From Mycolicibacterium sp. P1-5 (GTDB lineage: Bacteria > Actinomycetota > Actinomycetes > Mycobacteriales > Mycobacteriaceae): 64,000 bases of DNA. Location: positions 62,001-126,000 of the forward strand of contig NZ_NPKT01000012.1 of assembly GCF_008329565.1 (NCBI RefSeq), read 5' to 3'. Positions within the stretch are counted from its first letter, which is position 1. Every line of letters begins with the position of its first letter. Shown in pieces: positions 1 through 9,524 of this stretch. Below the pieces are notes generated by a model. The model worked only from the letters and a program-made list of their open reading frames with translations. It made no database searches and was not told the origin of the DNA. The position numbers and the translations under genes were made by a program.

Positions 1-3000
1 TGATGGCGGCGGCGTCGTTGGCGCCGTCACCGACCATGGCGCACACATGGCCGATGCGTTCGAGCGTCTCCACGATCTGGACCTTGTGTTCGGGGGCCAT
101 CCGGGCGAACACTCGGCAATCGGTGACGGCGCGTTCCTGGGCGCGTCGGGGCATCGCCTCCCATTCGGCGCCGGTTACGACCTGGCCCTGGGCCTCGGTG
201 AGGCCGAGTTCGGTGGCGATGGCCGCGGCGGTGACGGGGTGATCACCGGTGATCAGCCGGATGCCGATGTTCTGCGCGGTCAGCGCGCTCAGCAGGTCGG
301 CGGCCTCGGTGCGCGGCGTGTCGGCCAGCCCGAGTAGGCCCAACACGTCCAGTTCGGCGCTACACAGTGCGGTGAACACCTCGGTGTCGTCGGTGGCCGC
401 CCGTACCTGGGTCGGCGAGAGCTGTCGCCGTGCCACGGCGATAACCCGGAGGCCGCGAACAGCCAATTCTTCGAGGGCGGTGGCGATCTGGGGGTCAGCG
501 ACAGCGCTCGCCTGCAGGACCGTCTCGGGCGCGCCTTTGATGTAGAGGTGATTGTCGATCAAGGTGGCTGAAAACGGTCTGCCGGACCTGAACGGCAGGC
601 AGGCGCTCACCGAACCAGTCTCAGTGCCGGCCGACGTCGCGGAGCTGGCGGCCACGACGGCGGCATCGGTGGCGTGCTCGTGACGCTCGCCGGTGGCCGG
701 GGGTGTCGCCCGTCCGGCCGCGGTGAGCACCTCTGCCTGCGTGACCCCAGCCGCGGTGGTGACCTCGGTGACGCGTAGGCGGTTCTCGCTGAGAGTGCCG
801 GTTTTGTCGAAACAGACTGTGTCCACTCGACCGAGGGCTTCCACCGACCGTGGACTGCGTACCAGCGCACCGGCGCGGCTCAGGCGGCGCGCCGAGGCTT
901 GCTGGGCCAGGGTGGCGACCAAGGGCAAGCCCTCTGGCACAGCGGCAACGCTGATGGCGACACCGCTGCTGACGGCCTGGCGCAAACCGGTCATCCGCAA
1001 CATGCCCAACCCGGTGACCACCGCACCGCCGGCCAGACTGAGCGGCCACGCTTTGTCGGTCAGTGCGCGCAGCTGCGATTGGAGTCCGACCACGGAATCA
1101 CCGTGCCGGCTGTATCTGCCGGCCCGCCGCGCGGCGGTAGCGGGCCCGACGGCAGTGACGATTCCGATCGCGGTGCCCGCGACGACCGTGCTTCCGGCGT
1201 GCAGCATGCAGGCGCGATCACCAAGGGGGACCGCGGGAGTGGCCTGTGTTTGCTTGGCTACCGGCAGCGATTCCCCGGTTAACGAGGACTCGTCGACTTC
1301 GAGGTCGGCACCCTGAGTGAGTCTGGCATCGGCGGGCACGACCTCGCCAGGACGTACCTCGATGACATCACCGGGGCGCAGCATGGCGGCCGCGACGGTT
1401 ATCGCCGTTGGCGGCTTACCCGGTACCTCGACGAGCCGACGAGCCGGCGGATCATGCACGGCCAGTAGCCGTTTCAGTAGCCGCTCGGCGCGCATCTGCT
1501 GGGTGGCGGCCAGGGCGGCGTTGCCGACGAGCACCGAGCCCACCAACGCGGCGTCAACCGGTGATCCGAGAATGGCGCTGGCCGCGGCGCCGACCGCTAG
1601 TACCGGGGTCAAGGGATCAGCCAGCTCTGCACGCATCGCCATGGTGAAATCACCGGCCGCAGTGACCACCGGCGCGGCTATCCGTCGCACAACAGCACCC
1701 GAGGTCTCCGCCACTGACGACAGCCGAGACGGCCGTTTGCGTTCGACGTCAGGGCGCGGCGGCAGGAGTCGGCGCACTTGGGCACCGGACATGGCATGCC
1801 ACTCGCGGAGGTCGACCGGCGGTGGCAGCGGTGTGCCCACGGTGGAGCGGGCCAGGCGGTAGCCGGTCCATATCCCGGCGGCCGCCCCGGCGGCGACGGG
1901 TCCCGGTCCGCGACCCCGCACCCCGGGGATCATCAACAGAGCTCCCAATGCCGATGCGCCGGTGGCGAGTTCGACGCCGCGCCGGCTGGCCTGTCGAGCC
2001 GCCGGCAGGGCGTGGATGAGCTGCCACACCGCTGCCACGTCATCTGCCAGCAGCTGTGCCTGCCAGGGCGGCGCGATGCCGGGGCTGAGAAGGCCGATCG
2101 ACACGTCGGCCGCGGCCAGCGCTGTGCCCGCAGACGAGGAGATGACAGCGACCGTGCGCCCCTGTTCTTGCAGCGAGGTGACGGCGGCGCCGAGCGCAGT
2201 ATCGATGTCCGGGGCAACCGCGTGTAAAACGTCGAAGCCGGACCGTAGGTCGCCGAGGTCCTCAACATCCACCGACACCACCTCGGCGTCGGCGCGGCGT
2301 GCTTCGGTGATCAGCGCGGCGGCCAGCGGATGATGCGCATGACGAATCAGCACTTCGCCGATTCCGGCGGGCTGCCAGCCGAGGCGCAGATTGCCGCGGG
2401 CGAGCTCGTCCTGGGCTTGCTCCCATACGTGCGCCCGTTGCGCATCGGTGATACCGCGGATTGCTCCGATGCAGAGTTGCGTCGCAGCCAGCGCGCGAGG
2501 ATCGATCACGATGGCATCGACGCGATCCAACCGACGAAACGCCTCGGGGGCCAACGGCAGCACTGCGTGTCGGCGGGCCAGGTCTCGGCTCACTGTGTTG
2601 GCGAAGGATTCTCGACACGTGCGAGCCGCCTTGGGAGCTGCGACCGCCGCCGCGACCGCGGCCGTATCGAGACTGGCGGTGAGGGCGCCGAGCGCGGTCG
2701 CGCCGAGGGCTTGCACAAGTCCGGCGCGGTCGGCGTGGCGCTCGATGGGGCCGGGCGGCACCGGGCACGGCCGCGCCGGTGTCTCGGCTGGCGTCGGGCA
2801 GGCAGCCTGCGGAGCCAGGGCGGGCTCATGGTGTCGCCACGCTGTCGCCGCTGCTTGCGCGGCAGCGGCTTTGGTCAGCTGCACCAGCAGATCCACCGCC
2901 AACGAAGTGGTCGCTTGGGTAAGGGTGTGGGCAGTGGCAGTCGCGAGCCCCAGCACGGCGTCGGTTGTGGTCGCCCCGAGTTGGTCTTCGATGAGTCGAC

Positions 3001-3625
3001 GCAACCGCGGCTGGTAGTCGACCACGGTGACCGCCGCCGACAGCGAGCTCGGTAGCCGCGGGATCCACAGCACCCGCCCCGCCAACGCCACTCCTAAGCC
3101 AGCAGCGTTGAGGGCCGCCGCGGTGAGGGCGACAGCCAAGTCCACCCCGTCGCCAGGCAGATCGGTCGATGTGTGGCGCGGGACAGGCTGGCGCACAGTG
3201 CTTTCAGCGTTATCCAGAAGGTCGAACAACTCCCGCGTCGGCGGTGCCACCGCATGCAGATGTATGACGACCCGAGCCAGCGGTACGTTGATGTCGGCCG
3301 ACGCCACCCCGGGGTGGGCCCGCAACGCGGCTAGAACAGCGCCGGCGACGGCCGGGCCGGTGTCAGCGTCGTCAAGTCCGCGTACCTCGATCCAGCACCG
3401 GTTCTCCCTTCGCCAGCTTCGCCGCCGGTGGGCACCGACCATTTCTGCCGCGACATCGGCCACCTTCGGTGCGGACACGGCCGCGAGGTCAGCGGCCCTC
3501 ACGGTAGCCGACGTTACCGCCGAGACAGCTACCCCGGCAACACTATTCGCCGTACGTACGCCGCCCACTGCGACGGAGGCGGGCACAGTGATAGCGGCCA
3601 CCAGGGTGCGGCGCAGATTCAGCAA
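1..3625 (-). CDS. Large P-type metal-cation ATPase, CtpH/CtpI-like (partial, C-terminus outside window)
   Basis: The minus frame is open for about 1208 codons and runs off the window start. It is a P-type ATPase: the actuator loop VDESSLTGES lies near residue 783, the phosphorylation motif DKTGTL has its Asp at about residue 940, and the hinge motif GDGANDAAA is at the very edge near residue 1198; the last membrane segments are missing. The first 600 residues are a long extension rich in Ala and Val with an HMA-like fold lacking a CxxC, as in the oversized mycobacterial CtpH and CtpI (about 1500-1600 residues). The small upstream gene resembles the neighbour of M. tuberculosis ctpH, which favours CtpH. 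The start is uncertain: TTG at 3625, 8 nt after the upstream stop, or GTG at 3601. The ion is not determinable from sequence. Confidence 0.85.
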   Translation of the reverse strand, partial: MLNLRRTLVAAITVPASVAVGGVRTANSVAGVAVSAVTSATVRAADLAAVSAPKVADVAAEMVGAHRRRSWRRENRCWIEVRGLDDADTGPAVAGAVLAALRAHPGVASADINVPLARVVIHLHAVAPPTRELFDLLDNAESTVRQPVPRHTSTDLPGDGVDLAVALTAAALNAAGLGVALAGRVLWIPRLPSSLSAAVTVVDYQPRLRRLIEDQLGATTTDAVLGLATATAHTLTQATTSLAVDLLVQLTKAAAAQAAATAWRHHEPALAPQAACPTPAETPARPCPVPPGPIERHADRAGLVQALGATALGALTASLDTAAVAAAVAAPKAARTCRESFANTVSRDLARRHAVLPLAPEAFRRLDRVDAIVIDPRALAATQLCIGAIRGITDAQRAHVWEQAQDELARGNLRLGWQPAGIGEVLIRHAHHPLAAALITEARRADAEVVSVDVEDLGDLRSGFDVLHAVAPDIDTALGAAVTSLQEQGRTVAVISSSAGTALAAADVSIGLLSPGIAPPWQAQLLADDVAAVWQLIHALPAARQASRRGVELATGASALGALLMIPGVRGRGPGPVAAGAAAGIWTGYRLARSTVGTPLPPPVDLREWHAMSGAQVRRLLPPRPDVERKRPSRLSSVAETSGAVVRRIAAPVVTAAGDFTMAMRAELADPLTPVLAVGAAASAILGSPVDAALVGSVLVGNAALAATQQMRAERLLKRLLAVHDPPARRLVEVPGKPPTAITVAAAMLRPGDVIEVRPGEVVPADARLTQGADLEVDESSLTGESLPVAKQTQATPAVPLGDRACMLHAGSTVVAGTAIGIVTAVGPATAARRAGRYSRHGDSVVGLQSQLRALTDKAWPLSLAGGAVVTGLGMLRMTGLRQAVSSGVAISVAAVPEGLPLVATLAQQASARRLSRAGALVRSPRSVEALGRVDTVCFDKTGTLSENRLRVTEVTTAAGVTQAEVLTAAGRATPPATGERHEHATDAAVVAASSATSAGTETGSVSACLPFRSGRPFSATLIDNHLYIKGAPETVLQASAVADPQIATALEELAVRGLRVIAVARRQLSPTQVRAATDDTEVFTALCSAELDVLGLLGLADTPRTEAADLLSALTAQNIGIRLITGDHPVTAAAIATELGLTEAQGQVVTGAEWEAMPRRAQERAVTDCRVFARMAPEHKVQIVETLERIGHVCAMVGDGANDAAAI

Positions 3626-3633
3626 TGACGGGC

Positions 3634-4104
3634 CTAACGAGGCTTGGCCGGGGCACGCCGCGGGCGTGCCGCACTGTTGCGCGACGGCGACTTCGGGGTT
3701 GATGCCGTGGCCTTCTTGGCTGCCACCTTCTTGACGGCAGCCCGATTCTTGACCGGCCCGGCCGTCGTCGCCGGGGTGGCCTTGACTGCAGGCGTCGACG
3801 AACTCGCGGTGTCCGGGGCGGGATTTCCGTTTGGCCGGAGTCGTTGTATCACCAGGGCTGTCCCGCCGATACCGAGCAGCAAGGGCCAGTCGACCACCCC
3901 GGCCGCACCGAGCAGACCGAGAGTCAGCGCCGCCGCCGACGTCGAATGGCTACCGGTGCGGACGCCGTCTCGTGCCCCTTCGACCCCGCCGCGGACCCCG
4001 CCGATGACGCCGTTGATCAACGCCCCGCCCGCCGCGCCGGCAGTTGCAGTCACCGCACCTGCAGCGCGCCCAGCGCCGCGAACCACGCCATCAACGATGT
4101 TCAT
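3634..4104 (-). CDS. Small membrane-associated protein with Lys/Ala/Pro-rich tail (Rv0426c-like)
   Basis: This 156-residue protein starts at ATG 4104. Residues 1-50 are Gly/Ala-rich with amphipathic character, about 57-85 form a hydrophobic segment (LTLGLLGAAGVVDWPLLLGIGG), and the last 60 residues are a basic tail of Lys, Ala, Pro and Thr that resembles histone-H1-like tails, with AKKATAS and AVKKVAAKK runs. It lies directly upstream of the P-type ATPase in the same direction, so the two are probably co-transcribed. M. tuberculosis ctpH has a small membrane protein (Rv0426c) in the same place. The function is unknown; the tail could bind nucleic acid or the ATPase, which is inference. Confidence 0.75.
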   Translation of the reverse strand: MNIVDGVVRGAGRAAGAVTATAGAAGGALINGVIGGVRGGVEGARDGVRTGSHSTSAAALTLGLLGAAGVVDWPLLLGIGGTALVIQRLRPNGNPAPDTASSSTPAVKATPATTAGPVKNRAAVKKVAAKKATASTPKSPSRNSAARPRRAPAKPR

Positions 4105-4144
4105 CTGTGCCCCTACTCGAATCCATTCCGCAGTTGCCGAACGT

Positions 4145-4312
4145 TTAAGTGGAGGCTACCCGCGGTGGCTTCAGGGAAACTGTGAGCGCAAGGCCGTTGA
4201 GAAACCGACTCAGTGCGGCGTGACACTCGTGCTCGTCGGTGAGCCTGCGATGGCCGTGCTGCTCGGCGCGGCGGCGCTCGGCGCGTACTTGTTCGTCCAC
4301 GCACGTGATCAT
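4145..4312 (-). other. Intergenic stretch with a doubtful 55-codon ORF
   Basis: The 276 nt between the small basic protein and the desaturase (4105-4380) hold no convincing gene. A minus ORF from ATG 4312 to TAA 4145 encodes a 55-residue Arg/His/Glu-rich peptide beginning MITCVDEQVRAERRRAEQ with GC-rich third positions, but it has no clear Shine-Dalgarno sequence. The promoter of the 3634-4104 gene should also lie here. Confidence 0.2.
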
Positions 4313-4380
4313 GAATCTTGTTGGCGTGAAAGCGGATCGGCGTACGCGACGAGTGAGGCTACCTATGGGACCAGGGCCGC

Positions 4381-5559
4381 TCAGGCGGCAGCCTCGTTGG
4401 CCTGCTTGGACACCGGCTTGCCGAACACCGCGCGGGTGACGTTGATCGGGCTGATCATCGAGGTCGCGTTGCGTGCGAAGTCGTTGGGCAGCGAGAGGCG
4501 GAACACCTTCTTCCACGCCGAGGCGACCTGTTTGGGTAGGGGGCCGCTGACGTAGTCGAGCCCGTAGCGCTCGAAGAGTTCCTGAACCTTCGGCGCGATT
4601 TCCTGGTACCGGTTGCTAGGCAGATCCGGGAAGAGGTGGTGCTCGATTTGGAACGACAGATTGCCGGTCATGAAGTGCATCCGCGGGCTGCCGGAGATGT
4701 TGGCTGAGCCGAGCATCTGGCGCAGGTACCACTGTCCGCGGGTTTCGCCGTCGATCGATGTCTTCTCGTAGGTCTGCACACCTTCGGGGAAGTGGCCGCA
4801 CATGATGACCGAGTGAGTCCACAGGTTGCGGATCAGGTTGGCGGTGAGGTTGGCGGTGAACGTCGTGGGCGCTGACAGGCCGGACATCAACGGGTGTAGC
4901 ACGTAGTCCTTGCGCATCTGCCGGCCGATCTTTTTGACGACGGCCTTGGCTTGACGGGCGAAGACGTCCTTGTCGGTTTTGCCCTTCAAGAATCTGCCGA
5001 TCTGCAGGTCATAGCCCGCGATGCCGTACTGGAAGATGCAGGCGTTGATGACGTTGGTCAGCGGCTGCGCCAGATAGAACATCTTCCAGCGTTGGTCTTC
5101 ATCGACGCGCATGATGCCGTAACCCAGGTCCTGGTCTTTACCCAGCACGTTGGTGTAGGTGTGGTGCAGCTCGTTGTGCGAGTGCTTCCACATTTCCGAC
5201 GGAGAGGCGCTGTCCCATTCCCAGGTGGTCGAGTGGATCTTGTTGTCGCGCATCCAGTCCCACTGACCGTGCATGACGTTGTGGCCGATCTCCATGTTCT
5301 CGATGATCTTTGAGATGGCGAGCCCGGCGGTTCCGGCGATCCAGGCGGGCGGGAACAGCGAGAACAGCAGCAACGCGCGGCTGCTGAGTTCGAGCTTGCG
5401 TTGCCCGTCGATGACGTTACGGATGTAGGTGGCATCGCGCTCGCCACGGCTGGCGATGACTTCGGCGCGGATGGCATCGAGTTCGGCGCCGATGTTCTCG
5501 ACGTCTTCGTCGGTGAGGTGTGCGATCGGGTTGTCGTGCTTGCGTTGCAGAGCAGTCAT
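4381..5559 (-). CDS. desA3: Membrane acyl-CoA/fatty-acid desaturase (DesA3-like)
   Basis: This 392-residue enzyme belongs to the membrane fatty acid desaturases with three histidine boxes: HNVMH (His93 and His97), HSHNELHHT (about 126-133) and QIEHHLFPDLP in the C-terminal third, which together bind the di-iron centre. Hydrophobic segments surround residues 61-85 and 215-240. M. tuberculosis DesA3 (Rv3229c) makes oleic acid from stearoyl-CoA together with the reductase Rv3230c, and the same pair occurs here with the reductase immediately upstream (32 nt gap). An AGGAGA ribosome site precedes the ATG at 5559. Function by family and context is strong; the exact substrate is inferred. Confidence 0.92.
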   Translation of the reverse strand: MTALQRKHDNPIAHLTDEDVENIGAELDAIRAEVIASRGERDATYIRNVIDGQRKLELSSRALLLFSLFPPAWIAGTAGLAISKIIENMEIGHNVMHGQWDWMRDNKIHSTTWEWDSASPSEMWKHSHNELHHTYTNVLGKDQDLGYGIMRVDEDQRWKMFYLAQPLTNVINACIFQYGIAGYDLQIGRFLKGKTDKDVFARQAKAVVKKIGRQMRKDYVLHPLMSGLSAPTTFTANLTANLIRNLWTHSVIMCGHFPEGVQTYEKTSIDGETRGQWYLRQMLGSANISGSPRMHFMTGNLSFQIEHHLFPDLPSNRYQEIAPKVQELFERYGLDYVSGPLPKQVASAWKKVFRLSLPNDFARNATSMISPINVTRAVFGKPVSKQANEAAA

Positions 5560-5591
5560 CTCGGTCTCCTGGTATCAGAGTTGTAGGGGAA

Positions 5592-6683
5592 TCAGAGTTC
5601 GATGTCGCAGGCGCCCGCCGCGGCGGACACGCAGGTCTGGATGGCGACGTCGTCGCCGGGGGTGGCGATGGTCAGGTCGCCCGATCGCAGGTCGCGTACC
5701 GCGCCTTGGCGTAGCGGGACGACGCAGCCGAAGCAGATCCCCATCCGGCACCCCGACGGCATGAGGACGCCCGCGGCCTCACCGGCGTCGAGCAGTGTCT
5801 GCGAGCCATCGGCGTCGATGACGGTCGCCGACTTCGTGAACGTGACGGTGCCACCCTCACCGGCGGCGATGACCGTCGGCCGGAACCGCTCGACGTGCAG
5901 CCGATCGGCGATGCCGTCGGCGCCCCAACGGGACTGCAGCGCATCGAGCATCCCGGCGGGACCACACGCCCAGGTGTGCCGCTCGGCGACGTCGTCGACC
6001 AGCTGGCTCAGTTCCGCCACATCGAGCATGCCGTCTTTGTCGGTGTGTCTCTCCACCAGACGAATTCGACCTTGTTTGGCCATCATCCGGAGTTCACCGC
6101 CGAAGATGACGTCGTCACAGGTCGGCGCGGAGTGCACCACCACAACGTCGGAATTCCCGTCCGCCATGTTGCGCAGCATGCCCATCACCGGAGTGATGCC
6201 GCTGCCGGCGGTGACGAAGAGGATCTGGCCTGGTTGAGCGTCGCCCAGAGTGAAGTCGCCGCTGGCCTGGTCCAACTGAACGACGGTGCCCACGGTGGCT
6301 CGGCGGACCATGTAGTTGCTGACGACACCACCGGGGATCGCCTTGACGGTGATCGCGATGTGGCCGTCGGGTCGGTCGGTAGGCGAGGTCAATGAGTAGG
6401 CCCGCCATTGCCGCACCCCGTCGACGTCAACACCGATCCGGATGTACTGGCCGGGCACGTGGGTGCGCCAGGCGCGTCCGGGCTTGATGACGACGCTGGC
6501 CGCATCGCGGGTCTCGGGATGGATGGCGACGATGCGTCCGCGCAGGTTGTTCGCGGACCGCAGCGGGTCGATGACGTCGAGGTAGTCGGCGGGAAGCAGC
6601 GGGGTGGTCACCCGTTCGGCAAGCTTGAACGCTTGAGCACGCAGCGCGCCAACAACCGTGGGCCGGGGTGCTGTTGTTGTCAT
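5592..6683 (-). CDS. Flavin/2Fe-2S oxidoreductase partner of the desaturase (Rv3230c-like)
   Basis: The 363-residue protein has the ferredoxin-NADP reductase layout followed by a plant-type ferredoxin domain. RAYSLTSP is the FAD-binding motif near residue 95, VTAGSGITPVMGML near 160 is the nicotinamide nucleotide site, and a C-terminal CRMGICFGC followed by a later Cys (IQTC) forms the 2Fe-2S cluster. It would pass electrons from NADPH to the di-iron desaturase encoded 32 nt downstream, as known for Rv3230c with DesA3. The gene leads the operon and its promoter lies in the 85-nt gap shared with the divergent PucR-type regulator. Confidence 0.9.
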   Translation of the reverse strand: MTTTAPRPTVVGALRAQAFKLAERVTTPLLPADYLDVIDPLRSANNLRGRIVAIHPETRDAASVVIKPGRAWRTHVPGQYIRIGVDVDGVRQWRAYSLTSPTDRPDGHIAITVKAIPGGVVSNYMVRRATVGTVVQLDQASGDFTLGDAQPGQILFVTAGSGITPVMGMLRNMADGNSDVVVVHSAPTCDDVIFGGELRMMAKQGRIRLVERHTDKDGMLDVAELSQLVDDVAERHTWACGPAGMLDALQSRWGADGIADRLHVERFRPTVIAAGEGGTVTFTKSATVIDADGSQTLLDAGEAAGVLMPSGCRMGICFGCVVPLRQGAVRDLRSGDLTIATPGDDVAIQTCVSAAAGACDIEL

Positions 6684-6735
6684 CCTCTTACTCTGGCTGA
6701 TGACCCGGTATAAAGTCTTGGCTGCTAGGCGTGAT

Positions 6736-6749
6736 TTTCAGTGATGAAA
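6736..6749. promoter_or_regulatory. Candidate operator in the desaturase/pucR divergent promoter
   Basis: TTTCA-GTGA-TGAAA is a short inverted repeat (5-bp arms, 4-bp centre) in an AT-rich island within the 85-nt gap. It sits 19 nt before the regulator's TTG start. A match this short could be chance. Confidence 0.3.
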
Positions 6750-6768
6750 TTGTTCGTGAGGAATAGAT

Positions 6769-8013
6769 TTGTCAGATTCCGCTTCTGGTTTCACCGGTCT
6801 TGACCTGACCGATGATGTCGCTCAGTCGCTGCAGGCAGTGCTGCCCCGCATGGCCGAACGCACGGTGAGTGCCGTGACCGCAGAGGTGCCCAGCTACGCC
6901 GATGCCTTCGGTGGGCGGATGGGCCAGACCATCGAGAACGCCGTACAGATGTCGCTCGGCGCGTTCCTGCGGCTGGCGGTAGGGGCTCAGGGTTCTGATC
7001 CCGCCTCGACGTTGTCGCCCGCGCTCGACGGCGCATACGAGTTGGGACGCGGAGAGGCCCGCCAGGGCCGATCGATGGACGCGCTGCTGTCGGCCTACCG
7101 CGTCGGCGCCCGTGAGGCCTGGCGTGAGCTGTCGGCCACCGCGGTGGCGGCGGAGGTCAGCGCCGATATCGTGGCCCGGTTCGCCGGGCTGGTGTTCGCG
7201 TTCATCGACGAACTGTCGGCGTCGAGCGTGGCCGGGCATGCCGATGAGCTGGCCACCACAGGCCGGGTGAGGCAAAGGTATCTCGAGCGGCTCACTCGCC
7301 AGCTGCTCACCGGTGAACCAACCGAGACGCTGCTGGCCAGCGCCGAGCAGGCCGACTGGCGCCCACCGGCCACCTTCACGGCGGTGTTGATGGCGCAGAG
7401 CCACACTCGCGGGTTGGCAGCACGTTTCGGTCAATCCACCCTCCAACTGAGTGAGGATCTACCCGAGGTCGACCCCAGCGAGGCGCTGGCCGTCCTGCTG
7501 GTCCCGGACGTGGACGGCCGAGCCCGCAGTCAGCTGCCGTCGGCGTTACAGGGCAGACGCGCGCTCATCGGGCCGGCCCGGCCGTGGCATGCGGTGCAAT
7601 CGTCGTACCGACGGGCACTGCGGGCGCGCGAGCTGCCGGTGCCGTCGGGCCGCGAGGTCATTGACACCGATGACTTCTTGGTGGAGCTGGTGCTGACCGC
7701 CGACCGCGGCGCCGCCGAGGATCTGCGCCGTCAAGTTCTGGCACCCCTGGCGGGGCTTCGCTCGACCACCGCAGAACGGCTCACCGAAACGCTGCGATCC
7801 TGGGTCTTGCACCGCGGCCACCGTGAGGCGGTCGCGGCAGATCTGTTCGTGCACGCTCAGACGGTCCGCTACCGGATGACACAGCTGCGTGAGCTCTACG
7901 GCGACCGGCTCGACGAACCCCGAACAATCCTGGAACTGGCGGTGGCGCTCGGTGTCGATTCAGGGTTCAGCGGGGAAGCCTGGAAGGCTAAGACAGGCTC
8001 GGCCATAACTTGA
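6769..8013 (+). CDS. PucR/CdaR-type transcriptional regulator
   Basis: The 414-residue protein ends in the PucR-family helix-turn-helix: AADLFVHAQTVRYRMTQLRE near residues 360-380, then LDEPRTILELAVAL. The N-terminal 300 residues are a GGDEF-like/sensor region typical of this family (RsbT co-antagonist-like start, helical). The start is a TTG at 6769 chosen because GAGGAA lies about 6 nt upstream and the conserved frame begins there. It is transcribed away from the reductase-desaturase operon, and divergent PucR regulators commonly control their neighbour, so control of fatty-acid desaturation is a reasonable inference. Confidence 0.85.
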   Translation: MSDSASGFTGLDLTDDVAQSLQAVLPRMAERTVSAVTAEVPSYADAFGGRMGQTIENAVQMSLGAFLRLAVGAQGSDPASTLSPALDGAYELGRGEARQGRSMDALLSAYRVGAREAWRELSATAVAAEVSADIVARFAGLVFAFIDELSASSVAGHADELATTGRVRQRYLERLTRQLLTGEPTETLLASAEQADWRPPATFTAVLMAQSHTRGLAARFGQSTLQLSEDLPEVDPSEALAVLLVPDVDGRARSQLPSALQGRRALIGPARPWHAVQSSYRRALRARELPVPSGREVIDTDDFLVELVLTADRGAAEDLRRQVLAPLAGLRSTTAERLTETLRSWVLHRGHREAVAADLFVHAQTVRYRMTQLRELYGDRLDEPRTILELAVALGVDSGFSGEAWKAKTGSAIT

Positions 8014-8021
8014 GTCGGCAG

Positions 8022-9419
8022 CTACCGTCCGCCCGCGACGGTGTTGACGGTGGCTGGTGCGGGGTTGGCCGCCCGCGACAATACCGGTTGAGGCAACGGG
8101 ACGGCGGGCACGCCCGGGGTACCGAGTTGTCCCGCTAACCACGGCAGTGTGGCCGAGAAGGCCTGGGCCGCGAAGGGCCAGTCGTGTTTGCCCGGCTGCG
8201 TCAGCATCCCGCACTGGATACCGTGCGTGGAGGCCAGGGCGGACAGCGTTTTTATAGCGACATCCTGCCCCTCGGGATTTCCGACCAGATCAGGGCGGCG
8301 GCCGTTTTGTGGGTTGCTGGCCATGTCGAATATCGCCGACACACCGGTGTACGGCCCGTGCCGGGTGATGACCGTCGTCGGATCAAAGGCGGCCCAGGCG
8401 TCGGCGTTGCCACCGAACAGCCGGGAGATGGTCTGGGCTTTGTTGCCGGTGTTGGGCCCGAGATCGCCGGCGATGTCGACGAAGGCGCTGAACAGTTCTG
8501 GATGCATGACGGTCAGGTCGACCGCACATGTGCCACCCATCGACCAGCCGAGGATCCCCCAGTTGGCGCGGTCGGCGCTGACCCCGAAGTCGGTGACCAT
8601 GAAGGGCACCACGTCTTTGGTCAGGTGGTCGGCGGCCTTGCCGCGGCTGCCATTGACGCATTCGGTGTCGTTGTTGAACGCACCGGTGGCATCGACGAAG
8701 ACCAGCACTGGTGCGTTGCCGTTATGCGCAGCGGCGAAGTCGTCGACGGTGGTGATCGCATTGCCGGCACGCAGCCAGTCAGCCGGGGTATTCAGGGCTG
8801 CGCCGATCATCATCACCACCGGCAGCCGTGGTGGCGGATTGTGGGCGAACCACGCCGGCGGCAGGTACACCAGCTCGCCACGATGTGTGAACTTCGACGC
8901 CTCGGCGGGGATCGTCACCGGCACGACGACGCCTTTTGCGGGCCGGTCGCCGGCGACCTGCATGGCGGTGACGGCGACCCGGTCGGTCTGGTTGGGCACC
9001 GGGGCCCGGGTCAGCTGGTTCCAGACCACGTTCACCGTCGGGAAGTAGCCGACCCACGCGTTGAGCGCGAGTGCGGCGCACAGCAGGCACAGCGGCACAG
9101 CCAGCGCCGACACACCACGGCGCCACCACTGCCGGTTGAGCCAGCCCGTCACCAACACACTGACGGCCAGTCCGGTCAGCCCAATCCACAGCCACAACCG
9201 CCACGGCGCTGAATCGCCGGCCACACCGATCGACCCGATGTACCAGTGCGCCACCCCGGCCAACACGACACCGCTTCCGAGGTGCCACGGCAGCCAGCGC
9301 GTGTTCCAGAGATCCGATCGCCACCCGACAGCGCCCGCCACGGCCACCACGGCGATCACCTGCACCGCGGCCGGTACCCACCCACTGATCAGGGACAGCT
9401 CGAAGATGTAGTGGTGCAA
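8022..9419 (-). CDS. Membrane-anchored esterase of the antigen 85/esterase D superfamily
   Basis: The 465-residue protein has about four transmembrane segments in residues 1-130 and then an extracytoplasmic alpha/beta-hydrolase domain. The nucleophile elbow GWSMGGTCAVDL holds the catalytic Ser, and a late KHDW supplies the probable catalytic His, with an acidic partner between. The pattern (LVFVDATGAFNNDTEC, FVDIAGDLGPN) matches esterase D/mycolyltransferase-like proteins, but the membrane anchor distinguishes it from secreted Ag85. Substrate unknown; action on envelope lipids or polysaccharide esters is inference. It is convergent with the pucR gene (8 nt between stops). Confidence 0.8.
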   Translation of the reverse strand: MHHYIFELSLISGWVPAAVQVIAVVAVAGAVGWRSDLWNTRWLPWHLGSGVVLAGVAHWYIGSIGVAGDSAPWRLWLWIGLTGLAVSVLVTGWLNRQWWRRGVSALAVPLCLLCAALALNAWVGYFPTVNVVWNQLTRAPVPNQTDRVAVTAMQVAGDRPAKGVVVPVTIPAEASKFTHRGELVYLPPAWFAHNPPPRLPVVMMIGAALNTPADWLRAGNAITTVDDFAAAHNGNAPVLVFVDATGAFNNDTECVNGSRGKAADHLTKDVVPFMVTDFGVSADRANWGILGWSMGGTCAVDLTVMHPELFSAFVDIAGDLGPNTGNKAQTISRLFGGNADAWAAFDPTTVITRHGPYTGVSAIFDMASNPQNGRRPDLVGNPEGQDVAIKTLSALASTHGIQCGMLTQPGKHDWPFAAQAFSATLPWLAGQLGTPGVPAVPLPQPVLSRAANPAPATVNTVAGGR

Positions 9420-9524
9420 CGATTACGCCTGATCCGGCCGGGGTGAAGCGGTAACCCGCGCCATCGAAGGTGCCACCCCTCCATCATGGAGAACCAGACC
9501 TTACGGGTTCCTGTCAGGCTGGGG

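Noticed and set aside
2330..3055. Plus-strand ORFs opposite the P-type ATPase
   Set aside because: The minus strand carries TGES, DKTGT and GDGAND motifs in one continuous frame, so plus-strand ORFs there are shadows.
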